NCBI RefSeq assembly: GCF_001653715.1
Contig: NZ_LWHQ01000036.1
Coordinates: 1-64,000 of the forward strand
DNA: 64,000 nt
Direction: 5' to 3'
From: Methylobacterium platani
Lineage (GTDB): Bacteria > Pseudomonadota > Alphaproteobacteria > Rhizobiales > Beijerinckiaceae
In this document: positions 7,824 through 16,798 of the stretch, in pieces
Layout: each line of letters starts with the position of its first letter
How positions within the stretch are numbered: the stretch's first letter is position 1
Program-made: the position numbers and the translations under genes
The notes under the pieces: model-generated
Told to the model about the DNA's origin: nothing
Databases searched by the model: none
The model's input: only the letters and a program-made list of their open reading frames with translations

Positions 7824-9578
7824 ATGCCCGGACCGACGACCCTCGCGGACGACCTCCTGGCCGAGCTGTTCGACGCGCTCTGGATCGAGGACGTCGCGGG
7901 CTTCTCCAGCCGGGGCGTCCTCGGCGCCCCGGACCCGGACGGGACGCGCGACTACGCGCTCGCCCTCGGCCCGGGCCACCTGCGCGCCCGCGTGCGGCCG
8001 GACGGCTGGCGCGAGGGCGTGCGCTATGCCGGCGCCGCCCGCGTCGAGACCGCCCGCGAGAGCAGGAGCCTCGACGCGGCGGGGCTCCTCGCCCTGGCGC
8101 TCGACGCCCTGCCGGGACTGGCGCCCGCCATCCGGGAGCGCACCCGCGACGAGATGGCGGGCATCCTCGACGACCTGCCCGACCGGGAGGCGGCGGCGGA
8201 CGCCCTGGTGGGCCAGGCCCTCGCGGGCGACCCGATCGCCTGGGAGCGGATCGCGGCGTGGCGCGACCGGCCGTTCCATCCGCTCGCCCGCGCGCGCCAG
8301 GGCTTTGCGCGCGCGGACAGCCTCGCCTACGGCGCCGAGGCCGGGCGCTACTTCGCCCTGTCCTGGTGTGCGCTCGCCCGCGACCGGCTCGGCATCGCGC
8401 CGGGCGCCGACCCGGCGGGGCCCGCCGCCGCCCTGCTCGATGCCCCGCAGCAGGCCCTGCTGGCCCGCGAGATGGCGGCGCGCGGCCTGCACGCCTCGCA
8501 CGTCGCCCTGCCGCTCCACCCGTGGCAGGCCGAGCACGCGGTGCCCGGGCGCTTCGCCCCCGAGCTGCGCGACGGGCGACTGGTGATTCTCGATCTCCGC
8601 GGCCCCCTCGCGGCGGCGACCTCGTCCTTGCGCACGGTGGCGCTGCCGGCGCGGCCGGGCCTCCACCTCAAGCTGCCCCTCGACGTGCGCACCCTCGGCG
8701 TGCGCCGCCTGCTGCCGCCGCAATCGCTCCACAACGGGCTGCACGGGGCCGCGCTGCTGGCCGCGGGGCTCGCCCGCGACCCGGTGCTCGCCGGCTCGGT
8801 CGGGCTCGCCAACGAGGCGGCGTTCTGGCACTTCGCGGAGGCCGACGGCGGCCTCTACGCCGAGCGCCCCGGCCTCCTCGGCTGCTCCCTGCGCCGCCTG
8901 CCGGCGGGCGACGGCCCGGCGGTGCCGCTCGCGAGCCTCGCGGTGGCGCCGCGGGGCGGCGTGCCGCCGGCCCTGCGGGCGGTCGCCGGGGACGCGCCCG
9001 ATCTCGGCGCCCTGTTCGCCGATATCGCCGGGCTCGTGCTCGGCGCGATCCTGCGCGGCGCCTGCCTCGGCTTCGTGCCGGAGCTGCACGGGCAGAACGC
9101 CCTCGTGGCGTTCGCCGGCGGGCGGCCCCGCCGCCTGATCCTGCGCGACCACGACACGGTGCGCACCGCGCCCGACTGGCTCGCCGGGATCGGCCTGCCG
9201 GTCCCCGCCTACCTCGTCACCGATCCGCTTCGGAACTCGCTGCTGCTGCGCCGGCCCGAGGATCTTGTCGCCTACGCCCAGACCCTCGCCGTCGACGTCG
9301 CCCTGCGGGCGGTGGCCGAGGCCTTCGCGGCGGCGGGAGCCGGCTTCACCCTGGCCGAGGCCCGCCGGATCCTCGTCGCGACGGTGGAACGGGTGCTCGA
9401 CGAGGCCGAGGCGCCCCGCGAGCGCAGGGCCCTCGTCGCCGACTGCCTGCTCGGGCGCGAGACGGCGCCGTTCAAGGAGGTGCTGACCCCGCTCCTCGCG
9501 GCGGCCGCCCTCACCACCTCGATGCCGAGCCGGCTCGGCCGCGCCCCGAACCCGCTCGTTGCGGGGAGGAGGTCGTGA
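7824..9578 (+). CDS. sbnC: SbnC-like NIS siderophore synthetase (IucA/IucC family)
   Basis: NIS synthetases use ATP to adenylate a carboxylate and couple it to an amine or alcohol. The start at 7824 gives 584 residues, the length of S. aureus SbnC, and lies 11 bp after sbnB. The family landmarks are in order: RPFHPLAR (149-156), PLHPWQ (about 230-235), the SLRTVALP and LKLPL strands, and ELHGQN (420-425) followed by a RDHD motif at the nucleotide site. In staphyloferrin B assembly SbnC performs the last condensation, joining the 2-oxoglutarate-derived unit to the L-Dap/citrate/aminoethyl intermediate. Assignment to SbnC rests on gene order and length; the three family members are hard to tell apart by eye. 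Confidence 0.88.
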   Translation: MPGPTTLADDLLAELFDALWIEDVAGFSSRGVLGAPDPDGTRDYALALGPGHLRARVRPDGWREGVRYAGAARVETARESRSLDAAGLLALALDALPGLAPAIRERTRDEMAGILDDLPDREAAADALVGQALAGDPIAWERIAAWRDRPFHPLARARQGFARADSLAYGAEAGRYFALSWCALARDRLGIAPGADPAGPAAALLDAPQQALLAREMAARGLHASHVALPLHPWQAEHAVPGRFAPELRDGRLVILDLRGPLAAATSSLRTVALPARPGLHLKLPLDVRTLGVRRLLPPQSLHNGLHGAALLAAGLARDPVLAGSVGLANEAAFWHFAEADGGLYAERPGLLGCSLRRLPAGDGPAVPLASLAVAPRGGVPPALRAVAGDAPDLGALFADIAGLVLGAILRGACLGFVPELHGQNALVAFAGGRPRRLILRDHDTVRTAPDWLAGIGLPVPAYLVTDPLRNSLLLRRPEDLVAYAQTLAVDVALRAVAEAFAAAGAGFTLAEARRILVATVERVLDEAEAPRERRALVADCLLGRETAPFKEVLTPLLAAAALTTSMPSRLGRAPNPLVAGRRS

Positions 9579-10765
9579 CAGGCCGGCCGGCCGGCACCGC
9601 CGGGCTCGCCGCCCTGGTCCTGCTCCAGGTCGCCGTGACGGCGGCCCCGCTCGCCCTGCTCCCGGTCCTCGGGCTCGAGGTCGCCCGGATGGGCGCCGCC
9701 CCCGCCTTCTGGACCGCCGCGCTCCTTGCCGCCCCGGCCGTCACCACCCTGGCGATGACCCCGGCCTGGCCGGCCCTGGCGCGGCGCCTGTCCCTGCCGG
9801 CCCTCGTCGTCTGGACCGGGCTCCTGTCGGCGGCGAGCTGCGGGCTGATCGCGCTCGCCGCCGATCCGCTCGTGCTCCTCGCCGGCCGCCTCGTCCAGGG
9901 GCTGGCCGGGGGCGGCGTCGTGCTGGCGCTGGCGTTCCGGGCGGCGGGGCGCAGCGCCGGGCGCGGCTTCTCGCTGATGCAGCAGGCGGTGGCGGCGGGC
10001 TGCCTGATCGGCCCCGTCGCCGGCGGGCTGGCCTTCGAGCGGGAGGGTATCGGCGCGCTGATGCTCGCGGGCGCCGGGCTGATCCTGCTCCTGACCCTCG
10101 CCGCCGCCCGCGCCGCCCGGGGGCTCGCGGCCGAGCCGGAGGCCGCGCCCGCGCCCGCCGGGCCTCGCGCCCGCGATTGGCCGCTCCTCGTCGCCGGGAC
10201 CTGCGGCAGCGCCGGGGCCTTCGCCTTCGTGGCCTTCTTCCCGACCTGGGCGAGCGCGCAGGATGCCGGTCTCTACACGCCCGGCCTGATCGGCCTCCTG
10301 CACAGCCTGAGCTGGGTCGCGGCGCTGCTCGTCCTGCCGCTCTGGGCCCGGGGCCTCGACGGCCTTTCGCCCGTCCTCGCCCTCGTCCTGTCGCTCGTCG
10401 GCTGCGGCCTCGGCTATGCCCTCGTGCCCCTCGGCCTCGGGCTTTCCGGCATCGTCGCCCTGCGGGTGATCCAGGGCGCGGTCTATGCCGGCCAGGCGCC
10501 GGCCCTGTTCGCGGCGGCGGAGGCCGCGGGCCCGAGCCGCACCGCCGCCCTCGCGCGGGCGCGGGCCGGCCTGACCGTCGGCCAGCTCCTCGGCCCGGTG
10601 GCCGCGGGCCTCGCGCTGGTGCCGCTCGGCCCGTCCGGACCGCTCCTCGCGGCGGCGGGCCTGTCGCTCGCCGGGGCGCTCGCCCTCGCGCCGTCCCTCC
10701 TCGCCCGGCACCTCCCCGCCCCGCCGGTCGAGGCCGATCCCCTCCGTCCCCGGAGCCGCTCATGA
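9575..10765 (+). CDS. sbnD: SbnD-like MFS siderophore exporter
   Basis: The 396-residue protein starts at a GTG overlapping the sbnC stop (GTGA). It is almost entirely hydrophobic, with about 12 predicted membrane segments in two halves separated by a charged central loop (about residues 180-205). GRLVQGLAGGGVV in the first half and a related RVIQGAVYAGQAP in the second are typical of 12-TM drug/H+ antiporters. Gene order places it where S. aureus has SbnD, the inner-membrane exporter of staphyloferrin B. An outer-membrane exit route is not encoded here. Confidence 0.88.
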   Translation: MTGRPAGTAGLAALVLLQVAVTAAPLALLPVLGLEVARMGAAPAFWTAALLAAPAVTTLAMTPAWPALARRLSLPALVVWTGLLSAASCGLIALAADPLVLLAGRLVQGLAGGGVVLALAFRAAGRSAGRGFSLMQQAVAAGCLIGPVAGGLAFEREGIGALMLAGAGLILLLTLAAARAARGLAAEPEAAPAPAGPRARDWPLLVAGTCGSAGAFAFVAFFPTWASAQDAGLYTPGLIGLLHSLSWVAALLVLPLWARGLDGLSPVLALVLSLVGCGLGYALVPLGLGLSGIVALRVIQGAVYAGQAPALFAAAEAAGPSRTAALARARAGLTVGQLLGPVAAGLALVPLGPSGPLLAAAGLSLAGALALAPSLLARHLPAPPVEADPLRPRSRS

Positions 10766-13700
10766 CGCCCTCGCCCCTCGCCGAATCCGACGTCCGTTCC
10801 GCGGCCGACCCCGCCGATGCCGTCCAGGCCGGCTTCGCCCTCGAGCGCCTGCTGAACACCTGGCTGCGCGAGCGCAGGCCCGATCTCGTCCCGGTCGAGG
10901 GCGAGACCTGCGCGGTCCCCCTCGGTGACGAGACGCTGTCGGCCCTGTGCCTGCGCGCCTCGCCGGGCGGGTTCCACGCCTTCGCCGCGCCCCTGTGCCT
11001 GCACCACGCCGACGGCCGCGTCACGGATCTCGACGATCCGGCCGAGCTGGCCCGGCGGATGATCGAGGCGGCCGCGCCGGAGGCGACGCCCCTGCGCGAG
11101 GCCGTGCGGCGGCGCCTCCTCGACGGCTTGCGCCGCTCCCGCGACCATGCCCGCGCCTGCGCCGCCCGGCCCCTCGATCCGACCCCGGCCGGGCTGGAGC
11201 AGCGGCTGTGGCACGGCCACCCGTTCCACCCCCTCGCCAAGAGCGTCGACGGTTTCTCGGAAGCCGATTCCGCGCTCTACGCCCCCGAGCGCGGGGCGGC
11301 GTTCCGCCTGCGCTGGCTGATCGCCGACCCCGACCTCGTCGCGAGCCTGTGGCGCGCGCCGGAGGCCGGGCCGCGTGTGGCCGCGGCGCTCGCCCGCCTG
11401 TCGGGGCTGCCCGCCGAGACGGTGAAGGACCGCGTCCTGATCCCGAGCCATCCCTGGCAGGCGGCCCGGCTCGAGGCCGACCCGGCCGTCGCCGCCCTCG
11501 TGGCGCAGGGGCGCCTCGCCGTCACTCCGCCCTCGGGCGCGTCCGTCACGCCGACCTCCTCGGTCCGCACCGTCTTCTCGGCCGCGGAGAACCTCTTCCT
11601 CAAGCTGCCGATCGCGGCGAGGATCACCAACTTCGCCCGCACCAACAGCCGCGAGCACCTCGCCCGCAGCCTTGCCGCCGCGCGGGCGCTCGCCGCGCTC
11701 CCCGGGGTGGCGGCGGCCTGCGGCCTCGACGTGCTGGACGAGCCGGGCGCGCTCAGCCTCGCTCACGCCGACCTCGACGCGGTGACCGGCGTGCTGGTGC
11801 GGGAGGGACCGCGCGAGGACGCCTTCGTGGTCGCGGGCCTGCTCGAGCCTGCGCCGCAGGACGGACGGCCGATGCTCGCGGCGATGGGGGCGGCGCCCGC
11901 CGGCCGCGACGGGGCGGAGGCGTGGCTGCGCGCCTATGCGCGGGCGGCGATCCTGCCGCCGTTGCGCCTGTTCGCCCGCACCGGGATCAGCCTCGAGGCC
12001 CACGCCCAGAACAGCCTGCTCGTCCTCGAAGGCGGCGTGCCGGCCCGCCTCGTGGTGCGCGACCTCGAAGGCGCCAGCATCGACCGCGACCGGTTCCCCC
12101 CCCTCGCGCCGGGCCTCGCCCTCGATCCGGCGGTGCTCTACGGCGCCGAGGAAGCGTGGCGGCGCCTGCTCTACTACCTCGTCGTCAACCAGGTCGCGCA
12201 CGTCGTCGCCACGGTGGCGCGGGCGGCCGACCTGCCCGAGGCGCCGCTCTGGGGGGTCGTCGCCGACGCCCTGGCGGGCTCCGACGAGGACGACGGGACC
12301 CACACCCTCGTCGCCCGGCTCCTCGACGCGCCGACCCTGCCGGCCAAGGCCAATTTCGCGAGCTGCCTCGCCGGCCGGGGAGAGCGGCCGGACTACGTCG
12401 CGCTCCCCAACCCGCTGCACGCCGCCCGCGCCCGCATGCAGGCGCAGGCCTGGCGCGAGGCCGGCGCCCGCGTCGCGGGACAGCTCCTCGGCGCGCTGCT
12501 GCACGAGGACCTGCTGCCGGACGGCACGGTCGCCCTCGACGGCCCGGACACGGCGCTTACCGTCGCCGTCACCCCGTCGCGCGGCGGCACGGTGCATCGC
12601 GCCCGGGCCCGGCGCATGGCCGGCTACGGGCGCATCCTGGTCGAGCCCGGCAGCGTCACCGCCGACGGGGTCGCGGTCACGGACGCCTCCGCCTTCCTCG
12701 CCGACCTGCTCCCCGCTCTTCCCAGCACCCCGGCGGATCACGCCCGCTTCGCCGAGGAGCTGGCGCGCACGCAGGGCAACCACGCCGCGAGCCTCGCGCA
12801 CGGCGCCGGCCGGCGCCTCGCCGGCCTGTGCTACGAGGAGCTGGAGGGGGCGCTGCCGGACGGGCACCGCTATCACCCCTGCTTCAAGTCCCGCATCGGT
12901 TTTTCCCCGGAGGACAACCGCGCCTACGGCCCGGAATTCGGCCGGCCCCTGCGCCCGGTCTGGATCGCCGCCCACCGGTCGATCGCCGAGGCCGGCTCCC
13001 TGGCGGCGCCCGGCCGGCAGGATGACGGGCTTCTTGGCCGGAGCCTCGAACCCGCCGGGCTGTCGGCGTTCCGGGACCGGCTCGGCGGGCGGGCGGAGGA
13101 CTTCGTCCTGCTCCCGGTCCATCCCTGGCAGTGGCTCAGGGTCGGCGAGGCGGCGACCGAGGCGCAGCGGCGGGCCGGCCGGGTGGTGGTGCTCGGGCCC
13201 TCGCCGCACGAATACGGCGCGCAAGCCTCGATCCGGACGCTGGCCGACCGCACCGCGCCGGGCGCGCCCTCGCTGAAGCTGGCTCTCTCGATCCGCAACA
13301 CCTCCACGGCCCGCACGCTGGCGCCGCACACGGTGCTGAACGCCCCGATCGTCAGCGCCTGGCTCGCCGAGGTCGCGGCGGGCAGCGCCTATCTGCGCGA
13401 CAGCGGCGTGGTGCTCCTCGCCGAGCGGATGGGCGTCGCGGTCACGGCCCTGCCCGCCTGGGATCGGGACGGCACGACCCGCGGCGCCCTGTCGGCGATC
13501 TGGCGCGATTCCGTGACGCCGCACCTGCGCGAAGGGGAGGGCGCGGTGCCGTTCGCGGCGCTCACCCACCAGGACGGAGAGGCGCCCTTCATCGCCGGCT
13601 GGATCGCCCGGCACGGGATCGAGCCGTGGCTCGACCGGCTGCTCGCCGTCGCGATGCTGCCGGTGGTGCATCTCCTCCTCGCCGAGAGCATCGCCCTCGA

Positions 13701-14178
13701 GAGCCACCAGCAGAACATGGTGCTGCTCCACCGCGACGGCTGGCCCACCCGCGTCGCCCTCAAGGACTTTCACGACGGGGTCCGCTTCATCCCCGGCGAC
13801 GTCGCCCGGCGGCCGGCGCTCACCCCGACGCCGCCCGAGCATGCCCGCGTCAACGCCAATTCGTACGTCGAGGCGACCGACGTCGAGGACGTGCGCGACT
13901 TCATGGTCGATGCCCTGTTCGGCGTGAACCTCGCCGAGCTCGGCTTCTGGCTCGACCTGCGCCTCGGCTATCCGGAGGCGCGCTTCTGGGAGCGGGTGGT
14001 CGCGGCGCTCGCCGGCCATTGCGCGGCGCATCCGGCGGCCCGGGCCGGGGCCCTGCGCTACCGCCTCGCCGCCGACACCCTGGTGGTCGAGGACCTGGCG
14101 CGGCGCCGGCTCGATCCGGCCGGGGCGAGCGGCCGGCGCCGGCCGAACCCGCTCGCCGCCCTGAGGATCCGGCCGTGA
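10762..14178 (+). CDS. Fused SbnE-SbnF: two NIS siderophore synthetases in one 1138-residue chain
   Basis: This single frame (ATG overlapping the sbnD stop as ATGA) has two complete IucA/IucC modules. Module 1 (about residues 1-560) has GHPFHPLAKS (His153/His156), IPSHPWQ, SSVRTVFS, LKLPIAARITNFARTN, EAHAQN (412-417) and RDLEGA. Module 2 (about 570-1138) has HRYHPCFKS (His705), LPVHPWQW, IRTLADRT, KLALSIRNTSTARTL, ESHQQN (980-985) and KDFHDG. Each module carries all motifs, so both sites should be active. In S. aureus, SbnE joins L-Dap to citrate and SbnF adds the second L-Dap unit as separate proteins. Order here (C-D-EF-G-H-I) shows the fusion stands exactly where sbnE-sbnF would be. No stop, frameshift or repeat lies at the junction, so an assembly error is unlikely. 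Confidence 0.9.
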   Translation: MTPSPLAESDVRSAADPADAVQAGFALERLLNTWLRERRPDLVPVEGETCAVPLGDETLSALCLRASPGGFHAFAAPLCLHHADGRVTDLDDPAELARRMIEAAAPEATPLREAVRRRLLDGLRRSRDHARACAARPLDPTPAGLEQRLWHGHPFHPLAKSVDGFSEADSALYAPERGAAFRLRWLIADPDLVASLWRAPEAGPRVAAALARLSGLPAETVKDRVLIPSHPWQAARLEADPAVAALVAQGRLAVTPPSGASVTPTSSVRTVFSAAENLFLKLPIAARITNFARTNSREHLARSLAAARALAALPGVAAACGLDVLDEPGALSLAHADLDAVTGVLVREGPREDAFVVAGLLEPAPQDGRPMLAAMGAAPAGRDGAEAWLRAYARAAILPPLRLFARTGISLEAHAQNSLLVLEGGVPARLVVRDLEGASIDRDRFPPLAPGLALDPAVLYGAEEAWRRLLYYLVVNQVAHVVATVARAADLPEAPLWGVVADALAGSDEDDGTHTLVARLLDAPTLPAKANFASCLAGRGERPDYVALPNPLHAARARMQAQAWREAGARVAGQLLGALLHEDLLPDGTVALDGPDTALTVAVTPSRGGTVHRARARRMAGYGRILVEPGSVTADGVAVTDASAFLADLLPALPSTPADHARFAEELARTQGNHAASLAHGAGRRLAGLCYEELEGALPDGHRYHPCFKSRIGFSPEDNRAYGPEFGRPLRPVWIAAHRSIAEAGSLAAPGRQDDGLLGRSLEPAGLSAFRDRLGGRAEDFVLLPVHPWQWLRVGEAATEAQRRAGRVVVLGPSPHEYGAQASIRTLADRTAPGAPSLKLALSIRNTSTARTLAPHTVLNAPIVSAWLAEVAAGSAYLRDSGVVLLAERMGVAVTALPAWDRDGTTRGALSAIWRDSVTPHLREGEGAVPFAALTHQDGEAPFIAGWIARHGIEPWLDRLLAVAMLPVVHLLLAESIALESHQQNMVLLHRDGWPTRVALKDFHDGVRFIPGDVARRPALTPTPPEHARVNANSYVEATDVEDVRDFMVDALFGVNLAELGFWLDLRLGYPEARFWERVVAALAGHCAAHPAARAGALRYRLAADTLVVEDLARRRLDPAGASGRRRPNPLAALRIRP

Positions 14179-14957
14179 GCGCGCGCCTGCGCCTCAAGGG
14201 CCGGCTCGATGCCGGGCGGGCGGCCGGCGGCCTGTTCGTGTCGATCCCCGCCCCCGAGATCGTCGAGATCGCCGCGGTGGCGGGCTTCGACTTCGTCCTC
14301 GTCGACCTCGAGCACACCCTGATCGACGGGGCGGCCCTGGAGCGGATGCTCGCGGCCTGCGACCGGGCGGGCGTCAGCGCGCTGGTGCGGGTGCCCGGGG
14401 CGGGCTCCGAGCGGATCCTGCAGAGCCTCGACGCGGGCGCCGCCGGCATCGTGGTGCCGCGGGTCGCCTCACCGGCCGAGGCCGTGGAGGCGGTCCGGCG
14501 CGCCCGCCACGCGCCGCGGGGAATCCGCGGGCTCAATGCCGGGCGGCTCGGCCGCTACGGCGATTGCGATCTTGCCGGCCTGCCGGCCCGCCTCGATGCC
14601 GAGACCCTGGTGATCGCGATGATCGAGGACGAGGCCGGGCTCGCGGCGGTCGCGGACATCGCCGCGACCGCCGGCCTCGACGGGCTCCTCTTCGGCGCGG
14701 CGGATTACTCGCAGGCGATCGGCCTGCCCTGGCAGACCGGCGCCCCGGCGGTGCAGGCGGCGGGCTCGGCGGTGACGCGGGCCTGCCGCGCGGCCGGGAT
14801 CCACGCCTTCGCCATCGCCCGCTCCGAGGCGGACCTGCCGCGCCTGCGCGACGAGGGCGTGGGCGGGCTCCTCGTCGCCAACGACCGCGGCCTCCTGCGC
14901 CGCGCCCTGAGCGAGGCCGACCGCGCCTGGCGCACCCTTCCGGGAGACCTCCGATGA
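14175..14957 (+). CDS. sbnG: SbnG-like citrate synthase of the HpcH/HpaI aldolase fold
   Basis: SbnG is a metal-dependent class II aldolase relative that condenses oxaloacetate with acetyl-CoA. It gives the siderophore operon its own citrate independent of the TCA cycle. The 260-residue product (S. aureus SbnG 259) starts at a GTG overlapping the fused synthetase stop. It shows FVLVDLEHTLIDG (residues 41-53), ALVRVPG with the conserved Arg, AMIEDEAG with the metal-binding Glu, and LLFGAADYSQAIG with the metal-binding Asp. The context makes SbnG more likely than a 2,4-dihydroxyhept-2-ene-1,7-dioate aldolase. Confidence 0.9.
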   Translation: MSARLRLKGRLDAGRAAGGLFVSIPAPEIVEIAAVAGFDFVLVDLEHTLIDGAALERMLAACDRAGVSALVRVPGAGSERILQSLDAGAAGIVVPRVASPAEAVEAVRRARHAPRGIRGLNAGRLGRYGDCDLAGLPARLDAETLVIAMIEDEAGLAAVADIAATAGLDGLLFGAADYSQAIGLPWQTGAPAVQAAGSAVTRACRAAGIHAFAIARSEADLPRLRDEGVGGLLVANDRGLLRRALSEADRAWRTLPGDLR

Positions 14958-16162
14958 CCACCCTCTACCGGCCCTCGGCCGAGACCGTCGCCGCCGTCAC
15001 GCGGGCGGACCGGCCGGTCTGCGCCTTCCTGCACGACCTCGACGGCCTGCGGCGCCAGGCGCGGGCGCTCACCGCGCCGCTGCCGCCCGGCACCGCCTTC
15101 TTCTACGCGGTCAAGGCCAACAGCGACCCGCGCGTCCTGCGGGCGCTCGCACCCGTCGTCGCCGGCTTCGAGGTCGCCTCCGCCGGCGAGGTGCTGCGGG
15201 TGCGCGAGGCCGCAGGACCCGATATCCGCATCGTCATGGGCGGCCCGGCCCGGACCGAGGAGGACATGCGGGTGGTCCTCGCCCACGGGGTCGAGCGGCT
15301 GCACGTCGAGAGCCTGCACGCGCTGCACCTGGCGAATGCCGCGGCGGCGCGGGCGGGCGCGGTCCTGCCGATCCTGCTGCGGGTCAACCTCGCCGGGCCG
15401 GTACCGGGGGCGACCCTGACCATGGGCGGGGCCGCCACCCAGTTCGGCATCGAGGAGGCGGCGATCCCCGACGCGATCGCGGCCGCGCGCGACTGCCGGG
15501 CGCTGCGGCTCGAGGGCTTCCACTTCCACACCGTCTCGAACAACCGCGACGCGGCCGGGCACGCGGCGCTCTGCGCGGCCGAGCTCGCGCTGGCCCGGTC
15601 CCTGGCGCGCGAGCACGGGGTCGACCTGCGGATCGTCAATCTCGGCGGCGGCTGGGGCGTCGACTACGCCGATCCCGGATGGCGCTTCGACGCCGCGGCC
15701 TTCGCGGCGGCCCTCGCGCCCCACCTCGCCCCGGACGGCCCGGCGGTCCAGTTCGAGTGCGGGCGCATCGTGGCGGCCTACCACGCGGCCTATCTGTGCG
15801 AGGTACTCGACCTGAAGCGCACCCATGGCCGCGCCTTCGCGCTGCTGCGCGGCGGCACGCACCATTTCCGGCTGCCGAGTTCGTGGGCGCACGACCACCC
15901 GTTCCGGATCCTGCCGCGGGAGGGCTGGCCCCATCCCTGGGCGCGGCCGGCGCTCACCGATGCCCGGGTCACGCTCGCGGGCGAATTGTGCACGCCCAAG
16001 GACGTGCTCGCCCGCGACGTCGCGGTGGCCCGGATCCGGGTCGGGGACGTCGTCTGCTTCGAGATGGCCGGCGCCTACGGCTGGGACATCTCCCACCACG
16101 ACTTCCTGCGCCACGCCCATCCGGAGCGGCTCTTCCTCGACCGGGGCGAGGTGATCGCGTGA
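14954..16162 (+). CDS. sbnH: SbnH-like PLP-dependent decarboxylase
   Basis: SbnH is a fold-III (alanine-racemase-like) decarboxylase that removes CO2 from the citryl-L-Dap intermediate to make the diaminoethane part of staphyloferrin B. The 402-residue product has the PLP lysine in FFYAVKANSDP (Lys54), GFHFHTVSN, the Gly-rich phosphate loop NLGGGWG, FECGR, and a C-terminal GELCTPKDVLA plus GAYGWDISHHDFL with the Cys and Tyr of the dimer-shared active site. This resembles diaminopimelate/ornithine decarboxylases, but gene position and length (S. aureus SbnH 400) favour SbnH. It overlaps sbnG by four bases (ATGA). Confidence 0.9.
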   Translation: MTTLYRPSAETVAAVTRADRPVCAFLHDLDGLRRQARALTAPLPPGTAFFYAVKANSDPRVLRALAPVVAGFEVASAGEVLRVREAAGPDIRIVMGGPARTEEDMRVVLAHGVERLHVESLHALHLANAAAARAGAVLPILLRVNLAGPVPGATLTMGGAATQFGIEEAAIPDAIAAARDCRALRLEGFHFHTVSNNRDAAGHAALCAAELALARSLAREHGVDLRIVNLGGGWGVDYADPGWRFDAAAFAAALAPHLAPDGPAVQFECGRIVAAYHAAYLCEVLDLKRTHGRAFALLRGGTHHFRLPSSWAHDHPFRILPREGWPHPWARPALTDARVTLAGELCTPKDVLARDVAVARIRVGDVVCFEMAGAYGWDISHHDFLRHAHPERLFLDRGEVIA

Positions 16163-16545
16163 GCCCCCTCTCCCTGCTCCCGCCGCTGGCCCTGCGCCCG
16201 ACCGAGGAGACGGATCCCGGCCGGATCGGCGAGGTGATCGCGCTCATCCTCGACGCGCAGGCCTGGACCCAGCCGATCTGCGTCGAGCGCGACACCCTCG
16301 CGGTGCTCGACGGCCATCACCGCCTGGCGGCGGCGATCCAGCTCGGGCTCGCCCGGGTGCCGGTCCGCACCTACGACTACGCCGCCGTGCCGCTGGCCTC
16401 CTGGCGGCCGGAGGTCGCCCCGACCCGCGACGAGGTCCTGCGCCGGGCCCTCGCCGGCCGGCTCTACCCGCCGAAGACGACCCGCCACACTTTCGCGCCG
16501 GCACCGGAGACGGCTGTCGGGCTCGCGCAGCTGGTCGGGCCCTGA
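16159..16545 (+). CDS. Minimal SbnI-type protein: ParB/SerK-fold free serine kinase domain
   Basis: In S. aureus, SbnI (about 254 residues) is a free L-serine kinase that supplies O-phosphoserine to SbnA and also binds DNA and haem. This GTG-started product is only 128 residues. It keeps the N-terminal ParB/Srx-like core: VERDTLAVLDGHHRLAAA, with the DGHHR motif at 51-55 typical of archaeal SerK and SbnI, and a C-terminal PPKTTRHTF. It lacks the long C-terminal region of SbnI. It overlaps sbnH by four bases and ends the operon. I infer that it keeps the kinase role, which SbnA requires, and may have lost the haem/DNA-sensing role. Confidence 0.82.
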   Translation: MSPLSLLPPLALRPTEETDPGRIGEVIALILDAQAWTQPICVERDTLAVLDGHHRLAAAIQLGLARVPVRTYDYAAVPLASWRPEVAPTRDEVLRRALAGRLYPPKTTRHTFAPAPETAVGLAQLVGP

Positions 16546-16567
16546 GGGACGGCCCCCGCCGACGCGC

Positions 16568-16598
16568 GATCCGGCTCCGGGTGACGGCGAGCCGGATC
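16568..16598 (+). terminator. Hairpin after the siderophore operon
   Basis: A perfect 10-bp inverted repeat, GATCCGGCTC (16568-16577) and GAGCCGGATC (16589-16598), with an 11-nt loop, starts 23 bp after the sbnI-like stop. There is no T tract, as is common in very GC-rich genomes. It separates the siderophore operon from the old-yellow-enzyme gene. Confidence 0.6.
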
Positions 16599-16798
16599 GT
16601 ACCGGCATCGGCACCGCGCCGCTCCCATGCGGGAGAGGCGCCGTTCTGCTGGCACGCCCGCCGGCGCGCAGGCCTGCGGTCCGTTCGCCGGCCTTGCTCC
16701 CGCGGAGCATCGGCGCGACACCTTCCGGCGAAGCCGGGCCCTCGGCCCTTCCCCGTCCGGTCGCTTCGCCGTCTCCCGCCCCGCCACGAAGGTCCGCC

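Noticed and set aside
10483..14031. Very long minus-strand open frame (over 1100 codons) opposite the fused NIS synthetase
   Set aside because: It is the antisense shadow of a GC-rich gene: Arg/Gly/Ala/Pro-rich, no family motifs, and the plus-strand frame carries all NIS synthetase motifs.
9575..16545. Aerobactin, achromobactin or petrobactin synthesis as the identity of the NIS cluster
   Set aside because: There is no lysine monooxygenase or catechol gene, and SbnA, SbnB, SbnG, SbnH and SbnI homologues in sbn order point specifically to staphyloferrin B.
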